The translations under genes were made by a program, and so were the position numbers. The notes beneath the pieces are model-generated. The model had not been told where the DNA came from and did no database searches. It saw nothing but the letters and a program-made list of their open reading frames with translations. From assembly GCA_963974055.1 (NCBI GenBank), contig CAXBCP010000026.1, forward strand, positions 1 through 61,253: a stretch of 61,253 bases of DNA, in the 5' to 3' direction. How positions within the stretch are numbered: the first letter of the stretch is position 1; every line of letters starts with the position of its first letter. Below are positions 1-8,520 of this stretch, in pieces. The stretch is from CAXBCP01 sp963974055 (GTDB lineage: Bacteria > Pseudomonadota > Alphaproteobacteria > MPNO01 > UBA830).

Positions 1-55
<55 letters not shown>

Positions 56-94
56 GTCCTTTCCGGGGCATGAAAGCCGGACCTTTTTCAGACG

Positions 95-859
95 TCAGTT
101 CGCAGCGCCGTATCCGAGTTTCTCGAGCGTCGGGCCGTAATCCGGGTTGGCATTGAATGCCTGCAGAATTTCGTCGTTATAGGCCATCTCCGCGGCGCCG
201 TCGGGCTTCGGCCGCGCGGGCTCGGCGACGAACGAATTATAGTCGTTCCATCTCGCTTCCCAGTCCGCGTTGTACGGGGCGTCCAGGGCATTGCAGATCG
301 CCGTCAGGACGCTTGCCGGGTCGGCGAGGAAATCCTCGAAGCGCACGATCTCGATTCCGTTCAGGCAATCGGAAAACCGGCGATAGCCGCGCATGAAAAT
401 TTCAAGCCGGGGCGCATCCGCCCCCAGCTGGTTCTGGAGGAATATCCACTGATCGATCGGATGGCGGACCACGGCGACCGATGTCGGCGTGAACCGGGTT
501 TCGAGAACGGTCGGGTGGAGAAAAATGCCGGAGAGTTCGGAGACCGGCTTGTCGGCGATGAAATCCTCGTTCGACCGGTCGCCGACAATCAGGGTCAGGC
601 CTTTCTTCTCGGCGCGCTCGGCGATCATCTGCATGATCTCGAGATAGGGCCAGTCGGGCTGGGTGCGCAGCCGTTCGATGTCGGTATCGTCGATCAGGCC
701 GAACCATTTATAGGCCTGTTCGAGCGGGTTGTTGCCGTTCTCCGCCGCCGGATGTATGCGGCTGAGCAGGGCGATGCCCGGCATTGCCCCCAGACAACGC
801 GACACCAAAGGAGCGCCGGCGCCGTCGAGCGCCAGCATAAATCTGATCCGGTCGGTCAT
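95..859 (-). CDS. Sulfotransferase-like protein
   Basis: 254 aa. The N-terminus (residues 8-25) has a hydrophobic strand followed by DGAGAPLVSR, placed like the 5'-phosphosulfate loop of PAPS-dependent sulfotransferases. VVRHP at about 130-134 resembles the 3'-phosphate-binding motif, and RFEDFLADP at about 173-181 matches the (Y/F)EDL-x-DP segment usual after it. The classic lysine or arginine of the first loop is not obvious, so catalytic competence is uncertain. No signal peptide or membrane segment. It is last in a leftward set, 17 nt after the VOC gene, so it is probably cotranscribed. Substrate unknown. Confidence 0.6.
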   Translation of the reverse strand: MTDRIRFMLALDGAGAPLVSRCLGAMPGIALLSRIHPAAENGNNPLEQAYKWFGLIDDTDIERLRTQPDWPYLEIMQMIAERAEKKGLTLIVGDRSNEDFIADKPVSELSGIFLHPTVLETRFTPTSVAVVRHPIDQWIFLQNQLGADAPRLEIFMRGYRRFSDCLNGIEIVRFEDFLADPASVLTAICNALDAPYNADWEARWNDYNSFVAEPARPKPDGAAEMAYNDEILQAFNANPDYGPTLEKLGYGAAN

Positions 860-876
860 GTGGTCGGTCGGCAGAC

Positions 877-1377
877 CTATTCGGCGGCTTGCGAAGCGGC
901 TTTTTTCTCAGCGCGTTTCGCAAGCTTTTCGCGTTCGGCCTCGTCCGCGGGAACGACGTCCTTGACCGATCCGCCCCAGCCGAGATGCGTGCAATCGACG
1001 ATCACGCCGCTCGGGTCGCGGAATTTCATCTCGTAAAACGTCGAGGGCGCCTTTTCGGTCGGGCGGCCCTGGAAATACTTTCCGCCGGCGGCCTCGATCT
1101 TCTTTTCGGTTTCTTCGAGGTCGTCGACCCAGAAGCCGATATGGTGAATGCCCTCCCAGTCCTTGCCACGTTCGTCCTCGCCCTCGACATAGCCGGCCCA
1201 TTCGTCGGTCTTGTAGTCGAGCAGCGCGACGGTGATCACGCCGTCCGTGACATAGCACCCACGGGCAAGCGGCGAATCGGTTTTGCCGCAGCGCTCCATG
1301 TCGAAGGCTTCGCAATAGAAATCGGCCGCTTTTTCGGGATCGGCAACGGAAAGGGCGATATGACGAAGTTTTGCCAT
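877..1377 (-). CDS. VOC-superfamily (glyoxalase/dioxygenase fold) protein
   Basis: 166 aa, one vicinal-oxygen-chelate domain made of two beta-alpha-beta3 halves. The first half opens with HIALSVADPEKAADFY (residues 6-21) and the second with IHHIGFWVDDLEETE. Metal ligands would be His6, the second-half His, and an acidic residue near the C-terminal DPSG-VIVD strand. That last ligand reads Asp where most glyoxalases have Glu. The tail is a charged Lys/Ala/Glu helix. VOC proteins include glyoxalase I, epimerases and extradiol dioxygenases, and nothing here fixes the reaction. The gene starts 23 nt after the upstream amidohydrolase, so they are likely cotranscribed. Confidence 0.85.
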   Translation of the reverse strand: MAKLRHIALSVADPEKAADFYCEAFDMERCGKTDSPLARGCYVTDGVITVALLDYKTDEWAGYVEGEDERGKDWEGIHHIGFWVDDLEETEKKIEAAGGKYFQGRPTEKAPSTFYEMKFRDPSGVIVDCTHLGWGGSVKDVVPADEAEREKLAKRAEKKAASQAAE

Positions 1378-1400
1378 TTTTGGTCTCCTGTAGGCGCGGA

Positions 1401-2552
1401 TCAGGCCGCGATCTGTGACGGGTCCGGTCCCGTAAGATGGAACATTTCGAGGCAGCGATCAAATACTACGCGTCGGCGGATGGCGGGGTCTACACCGGAG
1501 AAGGTTTTTTCCATGACCTGGTCGGCATTCGGCCAGACGCCCTGCCCATGGGGATAGTCCGCGCCCCACATCAGAATGTCGGCCATGCCGGATTCCGGGT
1601 GCTGCAACATCATGCCGGCGACATAATCCTCTTCGTAGGTAATGGTCACCTGCCGTTTCACGTATTCGCTCGGCATTTCCCTGAGGCCGGTATCGGCGAA
1701 CAGCCCGGGCCGCTCGACTGCCTGGCGGTCCATCCACTGAAGCAGCATCGGTCCCCAGCCGGCGCGGCACTCGCCGTAATTGTAGCGCAGCTTCGGATGT
1801 CGCATCAGGGTGCCGGAATAGGCAAGCTGGGAAATCGGCTTGGCGGCGCTGAACGGCACGCAGGAAAAATAGGCCATGCGGACGCCGCGTTCGGTGACCG
1901 GGTAGGGCGCGCCGGCCTTGTCGCCGATATGGCTGCAGACCGTGACGTCGCCGTCTTCGCAGGCGGACCAGAACGGGTCCCAGCATTCTTCCCAGATTTC
2001 CTTGGCCATATCGGCGACCGGGAATTCGACGGCCTTGCAGCCGAGTTTCTTGACGCGTTCCAGTTCGGCGAGCGCGGCTTCGGGTTCGAAGACCGGCATG
2101 ATCGGCAGCATCAGCAGGCGGTCGGGGGCGACCGTGTTCAGTTCGGTCATCCAGTCGTTATAGACCCGGTGGACTTCGTGGCGCAGTTCGCGGTCGTGGA
2201 TTTCCCACTTGCGGACCGACGCGTAGCCGACATAGGCCCAGATGCCCGCCATGTCCATGTGCTTCAGGATGATCTCGGGGTCGGCGGGGGGCAAGGCGCC
2301 GTCCGGTATTTCGCTGGCGTAATCGCCATAATACATTTCGAGCGATTTCCGGTTGTCCGGGCTGTCGGCGGCGCCGCCGTCGCGGCCGCTGAAAATGCGG
2401 CCTTCCCATTCCCAGACCCACATGCCGTCGTCTTCAACGACCTTGGGCGCGTTCTGCCTGAATTTCGCGGCGACCCGGTCCTGCCACAGATTGGCGGGGA
2501 CCCAGCGCTGGTCGATATGATTGTCGGCGGAATTGTATTTGTAGATGGTCAT
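1401..2552 (-). CDS. Amidohydrolase-2 family metal-dependent hydrolase
   Basis: 383 aa TIM-barrel hydrolase or decarboxylase of the Amidohydro_2 family (relatives of ACMSD and gamma-resorcylate decarboxylase). The N-terminal metal motif is degenerate: SADNHIDQRW has only one clear His. Barrel landmarks follow: a Cys-Ser-His segment near the middle, and MWGADYPHGQGVWP near residue 345, where the Asp after GA is the usual last metal ligand. No signal peptide. It lies downstream of two TctC receptors, which suggests an imported carboxylic or aromatic acid as substrate. Decarboxylase and lactonase are both possible. Confidence 0.8.
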   Translation of the reverse strand: MTIYKYNSADNHIDQRWVPANLWQDRVAAKFRQNAPKVVEDDGMWVWEWEGRIFSGRDGGAADSPDNRKSLEMYYGDYASEIPDGALPPADPEIILKHMDMAGIWAYVGYASVRKWEIHDRELRHEVHRVYNDWMTELNTVAPDRLLMLPIMPVFEPEAALAELERVKKLGCKAVEFPVADMAKEIWEECWDPFWSACEDGDVTVCSHIGDKAGAPYPVTERGVRMAYFSCVPFSAAKPISQLAYSGTLMRHPKLRYNYGECRAGWGPMLLQWMDRQAVERPGLFADTGLREMPSEYVKRQVTITYEEDYVAGMMLQHPESGMADILMWGADYPHGQGVWPNADQVMEKTFSGVDPAIRRRVVFDRCLEMFHLTGPDPSQIAA

Positions 2553-2597
2553 CCGGTTCCGGGCTCGCCTGATTGAACTGGCCGTCAGTATATGGAA

Positions 2598-2634
2598 AAG
2601 GCCCTCCCCGATAAAGCGCGACGGGAAGGGCCTC
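2598..2634 (-). terminator. Rho-independent terminator after the proximal tctC-like gene
   Basis: On the minus strand an AGGCCCTTCCC arm (2623-2633) pairs with GGGGAGGGCCT (2599-2609) around a 13-nt loop with one mismatch, followed by TTTTCC. It lies just past the stop of the 2665-3705 gene and before the amidohydrolase, so it may attenuate rather than block readthrough. Confidence 0.65.
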
Positions 2635-2664
2635 GTTCAATGGATGCAATACCGGCCTTGCGGC

Positions 2665-3705
2665 TTATTTGCCGTAGACGATCTTGCCGGCGCGGCTCAC
2701 CATTTCCGGATTTGCGTTGGCGATGGCGGTATTGACGGCCTTCTGAACCGTCGCCGCATCCGCCGGTACGACCCGCAGCTTCCGCTTGAGCGCATCCGCG
2801 ATAAAGGCAGGGTCCTTGACCATTTTCTCCCAGGCGGTCTGCATTACCGAAATAGCCTCTTTCGGGGTGCCGGGAGGGGCCGCGATGCCGCGGCCGATCA
2901 GACCCAGCGCACCGACGAATTCGACGAGCGGCCGGTCTTCAGGGGCGACGACGTCTTTCATCATCGGCACCGTCTCGGACACGTCCGGATCCCGGAAATA
3001 ACCGACCTGGAGAAGGGCGATCGCTTCGGGCTTGTCGCCGGCGAACCACTTTTCGTAGCGGGATTTCCAGAACAGCCAGTTGAAGGCCGCGCCCATGGTT
3101 TCCCGCTGTTCAATCGACAGGCCGACCTTGGCGGACCCGCCGTATCCCGACACGACGTTGATTTTGGTGCCGAGCAGACCGTTCATGAGTTTCGGAACGA
3201 TAGTGGCGACGGAGCCGAGCCCGGTTGTCCCCATCGGGATTTCCCTGCCGCGAAGGTCCTGCCAGGTTTTTACGCCGGAATCGGCCCTGGCGACGACCAC
3301 GACGTTGGTCTGGTTGGCGGTTCCGATCCAGGTAAACTTGCTCATGTCGTAGCGTGCTTTTTTCGGCTGCATGAGCTGCACCAGTACGGCGGTGTCGGCG
3401 GGCATAATGTAGTTGTATCCGTCGGCGCGCATCGCCTTGGCGGCGTAGTTGGCCATCCGCATTCCACCGGCGCCGGGACGCGAGTCTACGATCGCATTGG
3501 GATTTCCGGGGATATGTTTTTCGATGTGCTCTGCGATCAGCTGCGCATACTGGCCGTAGGTGCCGCCGACGCCGAAGCCGATCGCGATCTTGATCTGCTT
3601 GCCTTCGAAATCGAAATTCTGTGCGGTTGCGGGAAGGGCGTTCAGGGCTACTGCGCCGAGTGCCGCCGCGGCGATTGCGGCGTTTTGTATAGGGAACATT
3701 CGCAA
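2665..3705 (-). CDS. Tripartite tricarboxylate transporter receptor (TctC/Bug family)
   Basis: 346 aa periplasmic binding protein. The signal peptide is MRMFPIQNAAIAAAALGAVALNA with an ATAQ cleavage site near residue 28. The mature protein shows the Bug signatures: FEGKQIKIAIGFGVGGTYG near residue 32, PGNPNAIVDSRPGAGG near 70, and a C-terminal APPGTPKEA segment. Family members bind citrate, other carboxylates, nicotinate or terephthalate for uptake by TctAB. No tctA or tctB is in the window. It is a clear paralogue of the gene at 3956-4990, with long nearly identical stretches such as PGNPN-x-IVDSRPGAGG and AAFNWLFWKS. Confidence 0.92.
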   Translation of the reverse strand: MRMFPIQNAAIAAAALGAVALNALPATAQNFDFEGKQIKIAIGFGVGGTYGQYAQLIAEHIEKHIPGNPNAIVDSRPGAGGMRMANYAAKAMRADGYNYIMPADTAVLVQLMQPKKARYDMSKFTWIGTANQTNVVVVARADSGVKTWQDLRGREIPMGTTGLGSVATIVPKLMNGLLGTKINVVSGYGGSAKVGLSIEQRETMGAAFNWLFWKSRYEKWFAGDKPEAIALLQVGYFRDPDVSETVPMMKDVVAPEDRPLVEFVGALGLIGRGIAAPPGTPKEAISVMQTAWEKMVKDPAFIADALKRKLRVVPADAATVQKAVNTAIANANPEMVSRAGKIVYGK

Positions 3706-3784
3706 ACTCCATCCTGATATTTTGGCGGCCGCTCGGACCGCCGGACAATTGCTGAAAAGTTCCCTCCCTCGATAATAGTTAAGT

Positions 3785-3808
3785 TTCTAAGTATTGATTA
3801 GCATCCGG
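3785..3808 (-). promoter_or_regulatory. Shared upstream motif, tctC copy 1
   Basis: 24 bp lying 80 nt before the start codon of the 2665-3705 gene. It matches 20 of 24 positions with the block at 5081-5104, placed 91 nt before the paralogue's start. Both contain CTAA-N7-TTAG, an inverted repeat with the T-N11-A form of LysR-type operators. It could instead be a shared promoter core. Confidence 0.5.
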
Positions 3809-3897
3809 CCCGCGCCCGCACAATGCGCGGGCGTCGATTAATTGTCGGCGGGCATATGCAATGGACGCATGACGGGACGGGGAACAGGGCGCAAACG

Positions 3898-3931
3898 AAA
3901 ACGGCCCCTCCGGAAAGGGAGGGGCCGTTCG
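3898..3931 (-). terminator. Rho-independent terminator after the distal tctC-like gene
   Basis: Strong hairpin ACGGCCCCTCC / GGAGGGGCCGT around a 5-nt loop (3901-3927). On the minus strand it is followed by TTTTCGTTT. It lies about 30 nt past the stop at 3956 and separates the two tctC paralogues into two transcripts. Confidence 0.8.
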
Positions 3932-3955
3932 AACTGAAGCAGTGAATGCCTGCAG

Positions 3956-4990
3956 CTACATTTTCTTTCCGTAGGCGAGCTCGGCCGCCCATTTGACCAG
4001 CTCGGGATTGGCCGTTGCGATCGAATCCTTGACGGCTTTCTCGATCGTCGCGGCGTCCGTCGCAATAACGCGAAGTTTGCGTTTTTTCGCATCCGCCAGG
4101 AATGACGGATCCGTGATCATTTTTTCCCATGCCGTGCGCATCACGTCGATCGCGCCCTGCGGCGTTCCGGGAGGGGCCGCGAGACCGCGGCCGATCAGGC
4201 CCAGCGCGCCGATAAAGCTGAGTACCGGCTTGTACTTGTCCTCGACGACGTCGCTCATCATCGGCACGTCGGGCAGTTCGGGATCCTTGAAGTGGCCGAG
4301 CTGCAGCACCGCGCGGGCAAACGGCTTGTCGCCCTCGAACCAGCGCTGGTACTTCGATTTCCAGAACAGCCAGTTAAACGCAGCGCCGCGGTTTTCGCCC
4401 TGTTCGACCGACAGGCCGGTCTTGGACGACCCCTTGTAGCCGGTGACCAGTTTCATCTTCGTGCCGAGCATGCTGTTGACCAGTCCGGGCATGATGCTCG
4501 AAGTGGAGGCAAGACCGGTGGATCCCATCGGAACCGAGATATTGCGCAGGTCTTCCCATTTCTTGACGCCCGTATCGCTGCGGACGATCAGGATGACGTT
4601 GGTCTGGTTTGCCGAGCCGATCCACGAGAACTTGCTCATGTCGTAATTGGCTTTTTTGGGCCGCATCAGCTGCACGACAACGGCCGTATCCGGCGGAACC
4701 AGATAGTTCAGCCCGTTGGCGGGCATCGCTTTTGCTGCATAGTTGGCCGCCAGAAGGCCGCCGGCACCGGGCCGCGAATCGACGATTATATTGGGGTTGC
4801 CGGGGATGTGCTTTTTCAGGTGCTCGGCGAACATGCGGGAGTATTTCCCGTAGGTGCCGCCGAAGCCGAAACCGATCGTTATTTTGATCTGCTTGCCTTT
4901 AAAGTCGAAATCCGCTGACTGTGCCGGTCCGGCGAGCACCGCTGCCGCTCCCAGCACCGCGCCCAAGAGCGCGATCTTGCTTGTACTCAT
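3956..4990 (-). CDS. Tripartite tricarboxylate transporter receptor (TctC/Bug family), paralogue
   Basis: 344 aa. The start at 4990 (MSTSKIALL) is preferred because a GAGG Shine-Dalgarno lies about 9 nt upstream and a signal peptide follows directly (LLGAVLGAAAVLAGPAQSA, cleavage near residue 25). An in-frame upstream ATG at 5119 would add 43 residues with no signal character. Mature features are FKGKQIKITIGFGFGGTYG, PGNPNIIVDSRPGAGG and APPGTPQGA, as in its neighbour at 2665-3705. The pair looks like a tandem duplication whose coding regions diverged while the upstream motif stayed. Carboxylate binding is a family-level inference. Confidence 0.92.
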   Translation of the reverse strand: MSTSKIALLGAVLGAAAVLAGPAQSADFDFKGKQIKITIGFGFGGTYGKYSRMFAEHLKKHIPGNPNIIVDSRPGAGGLLAANYAAKAMPANGLNYLVPPDTAVVVQLMRPKKANYDMSKFSWIGSANQTNVILIVRSDTGVKKWEDLRNISVPMGSTGLASTSSIMPGLVNSMLGTKMKLVTGYKGSSKTGLSVEQGENRGAAFNWLFWKSKYQRWFEGDKPFARAVLQLGHFKDPELPDVPMMSDVVEDKYKPVLSFIGALGLIGRGLAAPPGTPQGAIDVMRTAWEKMITDPSFLADAKKRKLRVIATDAATIEKAVKDSIATANPELVKWAAELAYGKKM

Positions 4991-5080
4991 CTTAACTGCC
5001 TCTCTGCTGTTTTTTGTTTGTCGGGGAACCCTGGTGCACGGATTACGACGAATACCGCCGCCGCGCAAAATTCCTTCTGG

Positions 5081-5104
5081 TTCTAAGTAATTGTTAGCAT
5101 TCGG
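5081..5104 (-). promoter_or_regulatory. Shared upstream motif, tctC copy 2
   Basis: Second copy of the 24-bp block described at 3785-3808. It keeps CTAA-N7-TTAG although the seven inner bases differ, which suggests the inverted half-sites are what is conserved. It lies 91 nt before the start codon at 4990. Confidence 0.5.
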
Positions 5105-5179
5105 GGGCGATATTTGCAACTTGACGGCAGATACGGCGACCGGCTAATTCGCTGTATCAAATCGAGCCAGGAATTAATC

Positions 5180-5488
5180 ATGCCCGCTGTCCGTGTTTAC
5201 CAGCCCCGCAAGAACGCCATGCAATCCGGTCGCGGCAAGACGAAATTCTGGCTTGTAGAGTTCGAACCCGGCGCCCGGGCGCAGAACGATTCCCTGATGG
5301 GCTGGGTCGGGCAGGGCGACACCCGGAACCAGCTCCGGATGCGTTTCGATTCCCGCGACGATGCCGTGGCATTCTGCACAAAGAATGGTCTGGATTATCA
5401 GGTTATCGAACCTAAATCCCGCCGGGTTCACCGCAAATCCTACTCCGATAATTTCGGTTACGACCGGGACAAGAACTGGACCCACTAG
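5180..5488 (+). CDS. NADH dehydrogenase (complex I) accessory subunit, NDUFS4 family
   Basis: 102 aa, starting at MPAVRVYQP; an AGGA Shine-Dalgarno lies about 8 nt upstream. The fold signatures are RVYQPRKNAMQSGRGKTKFW, the central GWVGQGDTRNQLRMRF, and the C-terminal KSYSDNFGYDRDKNW, all typical of the ETC complex I subunit conserved region. In mitochondria and alphaproteobacteria this subunit (18-kDa/AQDQ) sits on the peripheral arm and supports assembly and electron transfer from NADH. It is a single gene away from any nuo operon, as is usual in alphaproteobacteria, and is the best taxonomic marker here. Confidence 0.92.
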   Translation: MPAVRVYQPRKNAMQSGRGKTKFWLVEFEPGARAQNDSLMGWVGQGDTRNQLRMRFDSRDDAVAFCTKNGLDYQVIEPKSRRVHRKSYSDNFGYDRDKNWTH

Positions 5489-5744
5489 GTCCTAACCCGG
5501 GGAAATGCCACAGGGAGATATGGCTGGGGCGCCCTCGGCCTTTCGTTGAACATTTCAGGCCAATCTAAGGCCTGCGTGTTTCCCGGCGGCAGATACAAAT
5601 TGAAACATCAAAATTGCGCGTCGTGCGGATTCTGCGTGACCGGCGTGCCGTTCACCGATAGAATTTTTTCATGCGATAAGCAGCGCGGTAGAATTCGCGC
5701 GTAAAAAATGCTCATAAAACCCGATAGGCGAGGAGAAAATTGCG
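5489..5744 (+). other. Intergenic region upstream of iorA
   Basis: 256 bp with no convincing gene. TAGAATT occurs twice (near 5658 and 5689) and a GGAGA Shine-Dalgarno lies about 10 nt before the iorA ATG. No clear -35/-10 pair or operator was identified. Confidence 0.5.
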
Positions 5745-6197
5745 ATGGTTGCATTCACCGTTAATGGAAAAGCGCAGACCGTCGGTGCCGGCGGCGATAC
5801 GCCGCTACTGTGGGCACTGCGCGAACATCTTAAAATGACCGGGACGAAATTCGGTTGCGGCGCCGGGCTTTGCGGCGCGTGTACGGTTCATGTCGACGGC
5901 GAAGCCGTATTTTCCTGTCAGACGGCATTGTCGGACGTAGAAGGCAAAAAGGTCACCACCATCGAGGGGCTTTCGCTCAATGGCGATCATGCGCTTCAGA
6001 AGGCCTGGGTCGCGGAACAGGTGCCGCAATGCGGCTATTGCCAGTCCGGCCAGATCATGAAAGCGGCGGAACTGCTGTCGAAGAACGGTCAGCCGTCGCG
6101 CGACCAGATCGTCGAGCACATGAATTCCAATATCTGCCGCTGCGGAACCTATCCGCGGATCGTGCGCGCCATCGAGCGCGCCGCGAAGGAGGGCTAG
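5745..6197 (+). CDS. iorA: (2Fe-2S) subunit of a molybdenum hydroxylase, isoquinoline 1-oxidoreductase alpha type
   Basis: 150 aa, full length for the small iron-sulfur subunit of xanthine-oxidase-family enzymes. Plant-type cluster ligands are C38, C43, C46 and C58. The second cluster uses C96-x2-C99 (QCGYCQSGQ) and C131-x-C133 (CRCGTYPRI). It passes electrons from the molybdenum centre of the partner at 6201-8408, which starts 3 nt downstream. As in IorAB-type enzymes there is no FAD subunit, so the acceptor is probably a cytochrome. Isoquinoline is the namesake substrate; other N-heteroaromatics or aldehydes are possible. Confidence 0.9.
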   Translation: MVAFTVNGKAQTVGAGGDTPLLWALREHLKMTGTKFGCGAGLCGACTVHVDGEAVFSCQTALSDVEGKKVTTIEGLSLNGDHALQKAWVAEQVPQCGYCQSGQIMKAAELLSKNGQPSRDQIVEHMNSNICRCGTYPRIVRAIERAAKEG

Positions 6198-6200
6198 GTC

Positions 6201-8408
6201 ATGAACGAAGTCAGCAAAATCACCCTTCCGGAACTTCGCGTCAGCCGCCGTGGATTCGTCGGCGGCGCCGCGGGCCTGACCTTCACGATGACGGTTTCGG
6301 GGCTGGTCAGCGAAGCGGCTGCGGCCACGGGCCGTGACGGCGACACCACGGTCAACGCCTATGTGACCATCCGGCCCGACAATTCGATCACGATCATGTC
6401 GCCGGCGGCGGAAATGGGGCAGGGCATCATGACGTGCCTGCCGCTGATCGTTGCCGAATACATGGATGCCGACTGGGACCGTGTGACGGTCCAGATGGCG
6501 CCGGCCAATCACAAGCTGTACGGCAATCCGAAGTTCGGCGGCCTGCAATATACCGTCGCGTCGCTGTCGGTGATGGGATACTGGGGCCCGCTGACGATGG
6601 TCGGCGCGCAGACCCGCCAGGTCCTGATCGACGCTGCCGCCGGGAAGTGGGGCGTGTCCGCTGCAGAATGCTCGACCGAACCGAGCAAGGTGGTACACAA
6701 GTCCGGCAAGAGCATGACCTATGGCGAGATTGCGGCCTTCGCGAAACCGCCGGCGGAAATGCCCAAGGTGGACCCGTCCAAGGTCAAGAACGAAAGCAAT
6801 TACCGCCTGCTCGGCACCAGCGTCGGCCGTGTCGACGTTCCGTCGAAGACGAACGGTACGGCGCAATACGGTATGGATGTTCAGGTTGACGGCATGGTCT
6901 ATGCCGCGATCCAGCGGTCGCCGGTCTCGAAGGCGAAACCCGCTACCGTGAACGAAGCCGAGATCATGAAGATCAAAGGCGTGAAACGCGTCATCCGGCT
7001 TCCCTATGGCGTCGCTATTGTCGGCGATACCGTCGAGGCGACCAAAAACGGCCGCGACGCGCTGGAAGTCAAATGGTCGAAGGCGCCGGGGGATACTTTC
7101 ACGTCCGAAAAGGCGCTGGGCGAATATCTGAAAACGGCCACCGACCCGGCGAGCAAGTCGGTCACCTGGAAAAGCGAAGGCGATGTCGCCGCGGGCATGA
7201 AGGGCGCCGCGAAAGTGGAATCCTTCGAATATACCAGCGAGCACAACTACCATGCCCAGATGGAACCGATGAACGCCACCGCGCGGGTCAGCGCGGATGG
7301 TAAATCGGCGGAAATCTGGGCATCGACCCAGGGGCCGACGATTGCGCAACTGGTTTCGGCGAAGGTGCTGAAAACCAGCCCCGCGAACGTCACCGTGCAT
7401 CCCCAGCTGATCGGCGGCGGTTTCGGCCGCCGGGCGCAGCCGGATTTCGTGGTCGATGCGGTGCTGCTGTCGAAGATCATGGGCGGCGGCACGCCGGTCA
7501 AGGTGATCTACAGCCGCGAGGACGATGTCGCCGCGGGCCGCATGCGCCCGATGACGGCGCACAGGATCGATGTCGGCATGGACGCGGACGGAAAGATCGT
7601 CGGCTGGAAGCACCGTGTCGTCGGCGAATCCGCCATCGGTTACACGAATCCGGACCGCCTGAAGAAATCCGGGGGCAAGGACGTGCTGGTCATGGCGGGT
7701 GCGGAAATTCCCTATTACGGAATCCCGAACTGGATGGCCGACCATGTCCGCGAGGAACGCGGGGCGCGGCTGTCCGCGTGGCGCGGTATCGGTGCCGGCT
7801 ATACCAAGTTCGCGAGCGAAGCGACGATCGACAAGCTTGCTCTCGCGGCGAATGCCGACCCGGTCGAATACCGCATGGCCCTGCTGAACAACGACAAGGC
7901 CAGAAACGTGCTCAAGGCGGTGGCCGAGATGTCGGACTGGAAACGCAAGCGGACGGGCACGGCGCTCGGCGTGGCGTTTTCGGAACTTCACGGCGCCCAT
8001 GTTGCGGGCGTCGCCGAGGTATCGGTCGACGGGGACGGGAAGATCAAGGTCCACAATTTCTGGATGGCGCTCGATCCCGGAACGGCCCTGCAGCCGGACA
8101 ACATCGTCGCCCAGACTGAATCGAACATCATCTACGGGCTCAGCCAGTCCATCAAGGAACAGGTGACGATCGAGGACGGTGCGGTTCAGCAGAGCAACTT
8201 CCACGACTACGAAGTGTTCCGCATGGCCGATGTTCCGAACATCGAGGTCAAGGTGATGCCGCAGGGCGGTATCCCGCGGGGGATCGGCGAACTCGGTCTG
8301 CCGCCGACGGCGGGTGCGGTCGCAAACGCGGTCCGTGCGCTCAACGGTGCGGACCTCACGAAAATGCCGTTCACGCCCGACCGCGTGAAGGCAGCCATGA
8401 AGGGCTAG
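6201..8408 (+). CDS. iorB: Molybdopterin-binding subunit of a molybdenum hydroxylase, isoquinoline 1-oxidoreductase beta type
   Basis: 735 aa. A twin-arginine signal is visible at residues 13-36 (RVSRRGFVGGAA then a hydrophobic run to SEAAAA), so the folded cofactor-loaded dimer should be exported by Tat. Molybdopterin-family segments include PAAEMGQGIMT near 63-73, QMEPMNATA near 352, GGGFGRRAQPDF near 407 and GELGLPPTAGAVANA near 696. The late GELG motif carries the catalytic Glu of this family. It needs molybdenum cytosine dinucleotide, which makes the molybdate importer at 50.1-52.7 kb functionally relevant though distant. Substrate not determined. Confidence 0.9.
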   Translation: MNEVSKITLPELRVSRRGFVGGAAGLTFTMTVSGLVSEAAAATGRDGDTTVNAYVTIRPDNSITIMSPAAEMGQGIMTCLPLIVAEYMDADWDRVTVQMAPANHKLYGNPKFGGLQYTVASLSVMGYWGPLTMVGAQTRQVLIDAAAGKWGVSAAECSTEPSKVVHKSGKSMTYGEIAAFAKPPAEMPKVDPSKVKNESNYRLLGTSVGRVDVPSKTNGTAQYGMDVQVDGMVYAAIQRSPVSKAKPATVNEAEIMKIKGVKRVIRLPYGVAIVGDTVEATKNGRDALEVKWSKAPGDTFTSEKALGEYLKTATDPASKSVTWKSEGDVAAGMKGAAKVESFEYTSEHNYHAQMEPMNATARVSADGKSAEIWASTQGPTIAQLVSAKVLKTSPANVTVHPQLIGGGFGRRAQPDFVVDAVLLSKIMGGGTPVKVIYSREDDVAAGRMRPMTAHRIDVGMDADGKIVGWKHRVVGESAIGYTNPDRLKKSGGKDVLVMAGAEIPYYGIPNWMADHVREERGARLSAWRGIGAGYTKFASEATIDKLALAANADPVEYRMALLNNDKARNVLKAVAEMSDWKRKRTGTALGVAFSELHGAHVAGVAEVSVDGDGKIKVHNFWMALDPGTALQPDNIVAQTESNIIYGLSQSIKEQVTIEDGAVQQSNFHDYEVFRMADVPNIEVKVMPQGGIPRGIGELGLPPTAGAVANAVRALNGADLTKMPFTPDRVKAAMKG

Positions 8409-8444
8409 AAAAGCCCGGTCGCTTCTGGGAGGAGGCGTCAGACG

Positions 8445-8488
8445 GAAAGCCTGCGGCGGAGAAATCCGTCGCGGGCTTTCTGCTTTTT
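8445..8488 (+). terminator. Terminator downstream of iorAB
   Basis: A 15-bp stem (13 of 15 paired) starting AAAGCC at 8446 and closing with GGGCTTT by 8479, with a GAAA tetraloop, then CTGCTTTTTC. It lies about 40 nt past the iorB stop. Confidence 0.8.
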
Positions 8489-8520
8489 CGGCTTATGGGT
8501 AAATTCCGGAGCGCGCGTTC

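Noticed and set aside
5805..8204. Very long open frame antisense to iorAB
   Set aside because: High GC keeps antisense frames open. It lacks family motifs and the sense strand has clear molybdenum hydroxylase signatures.
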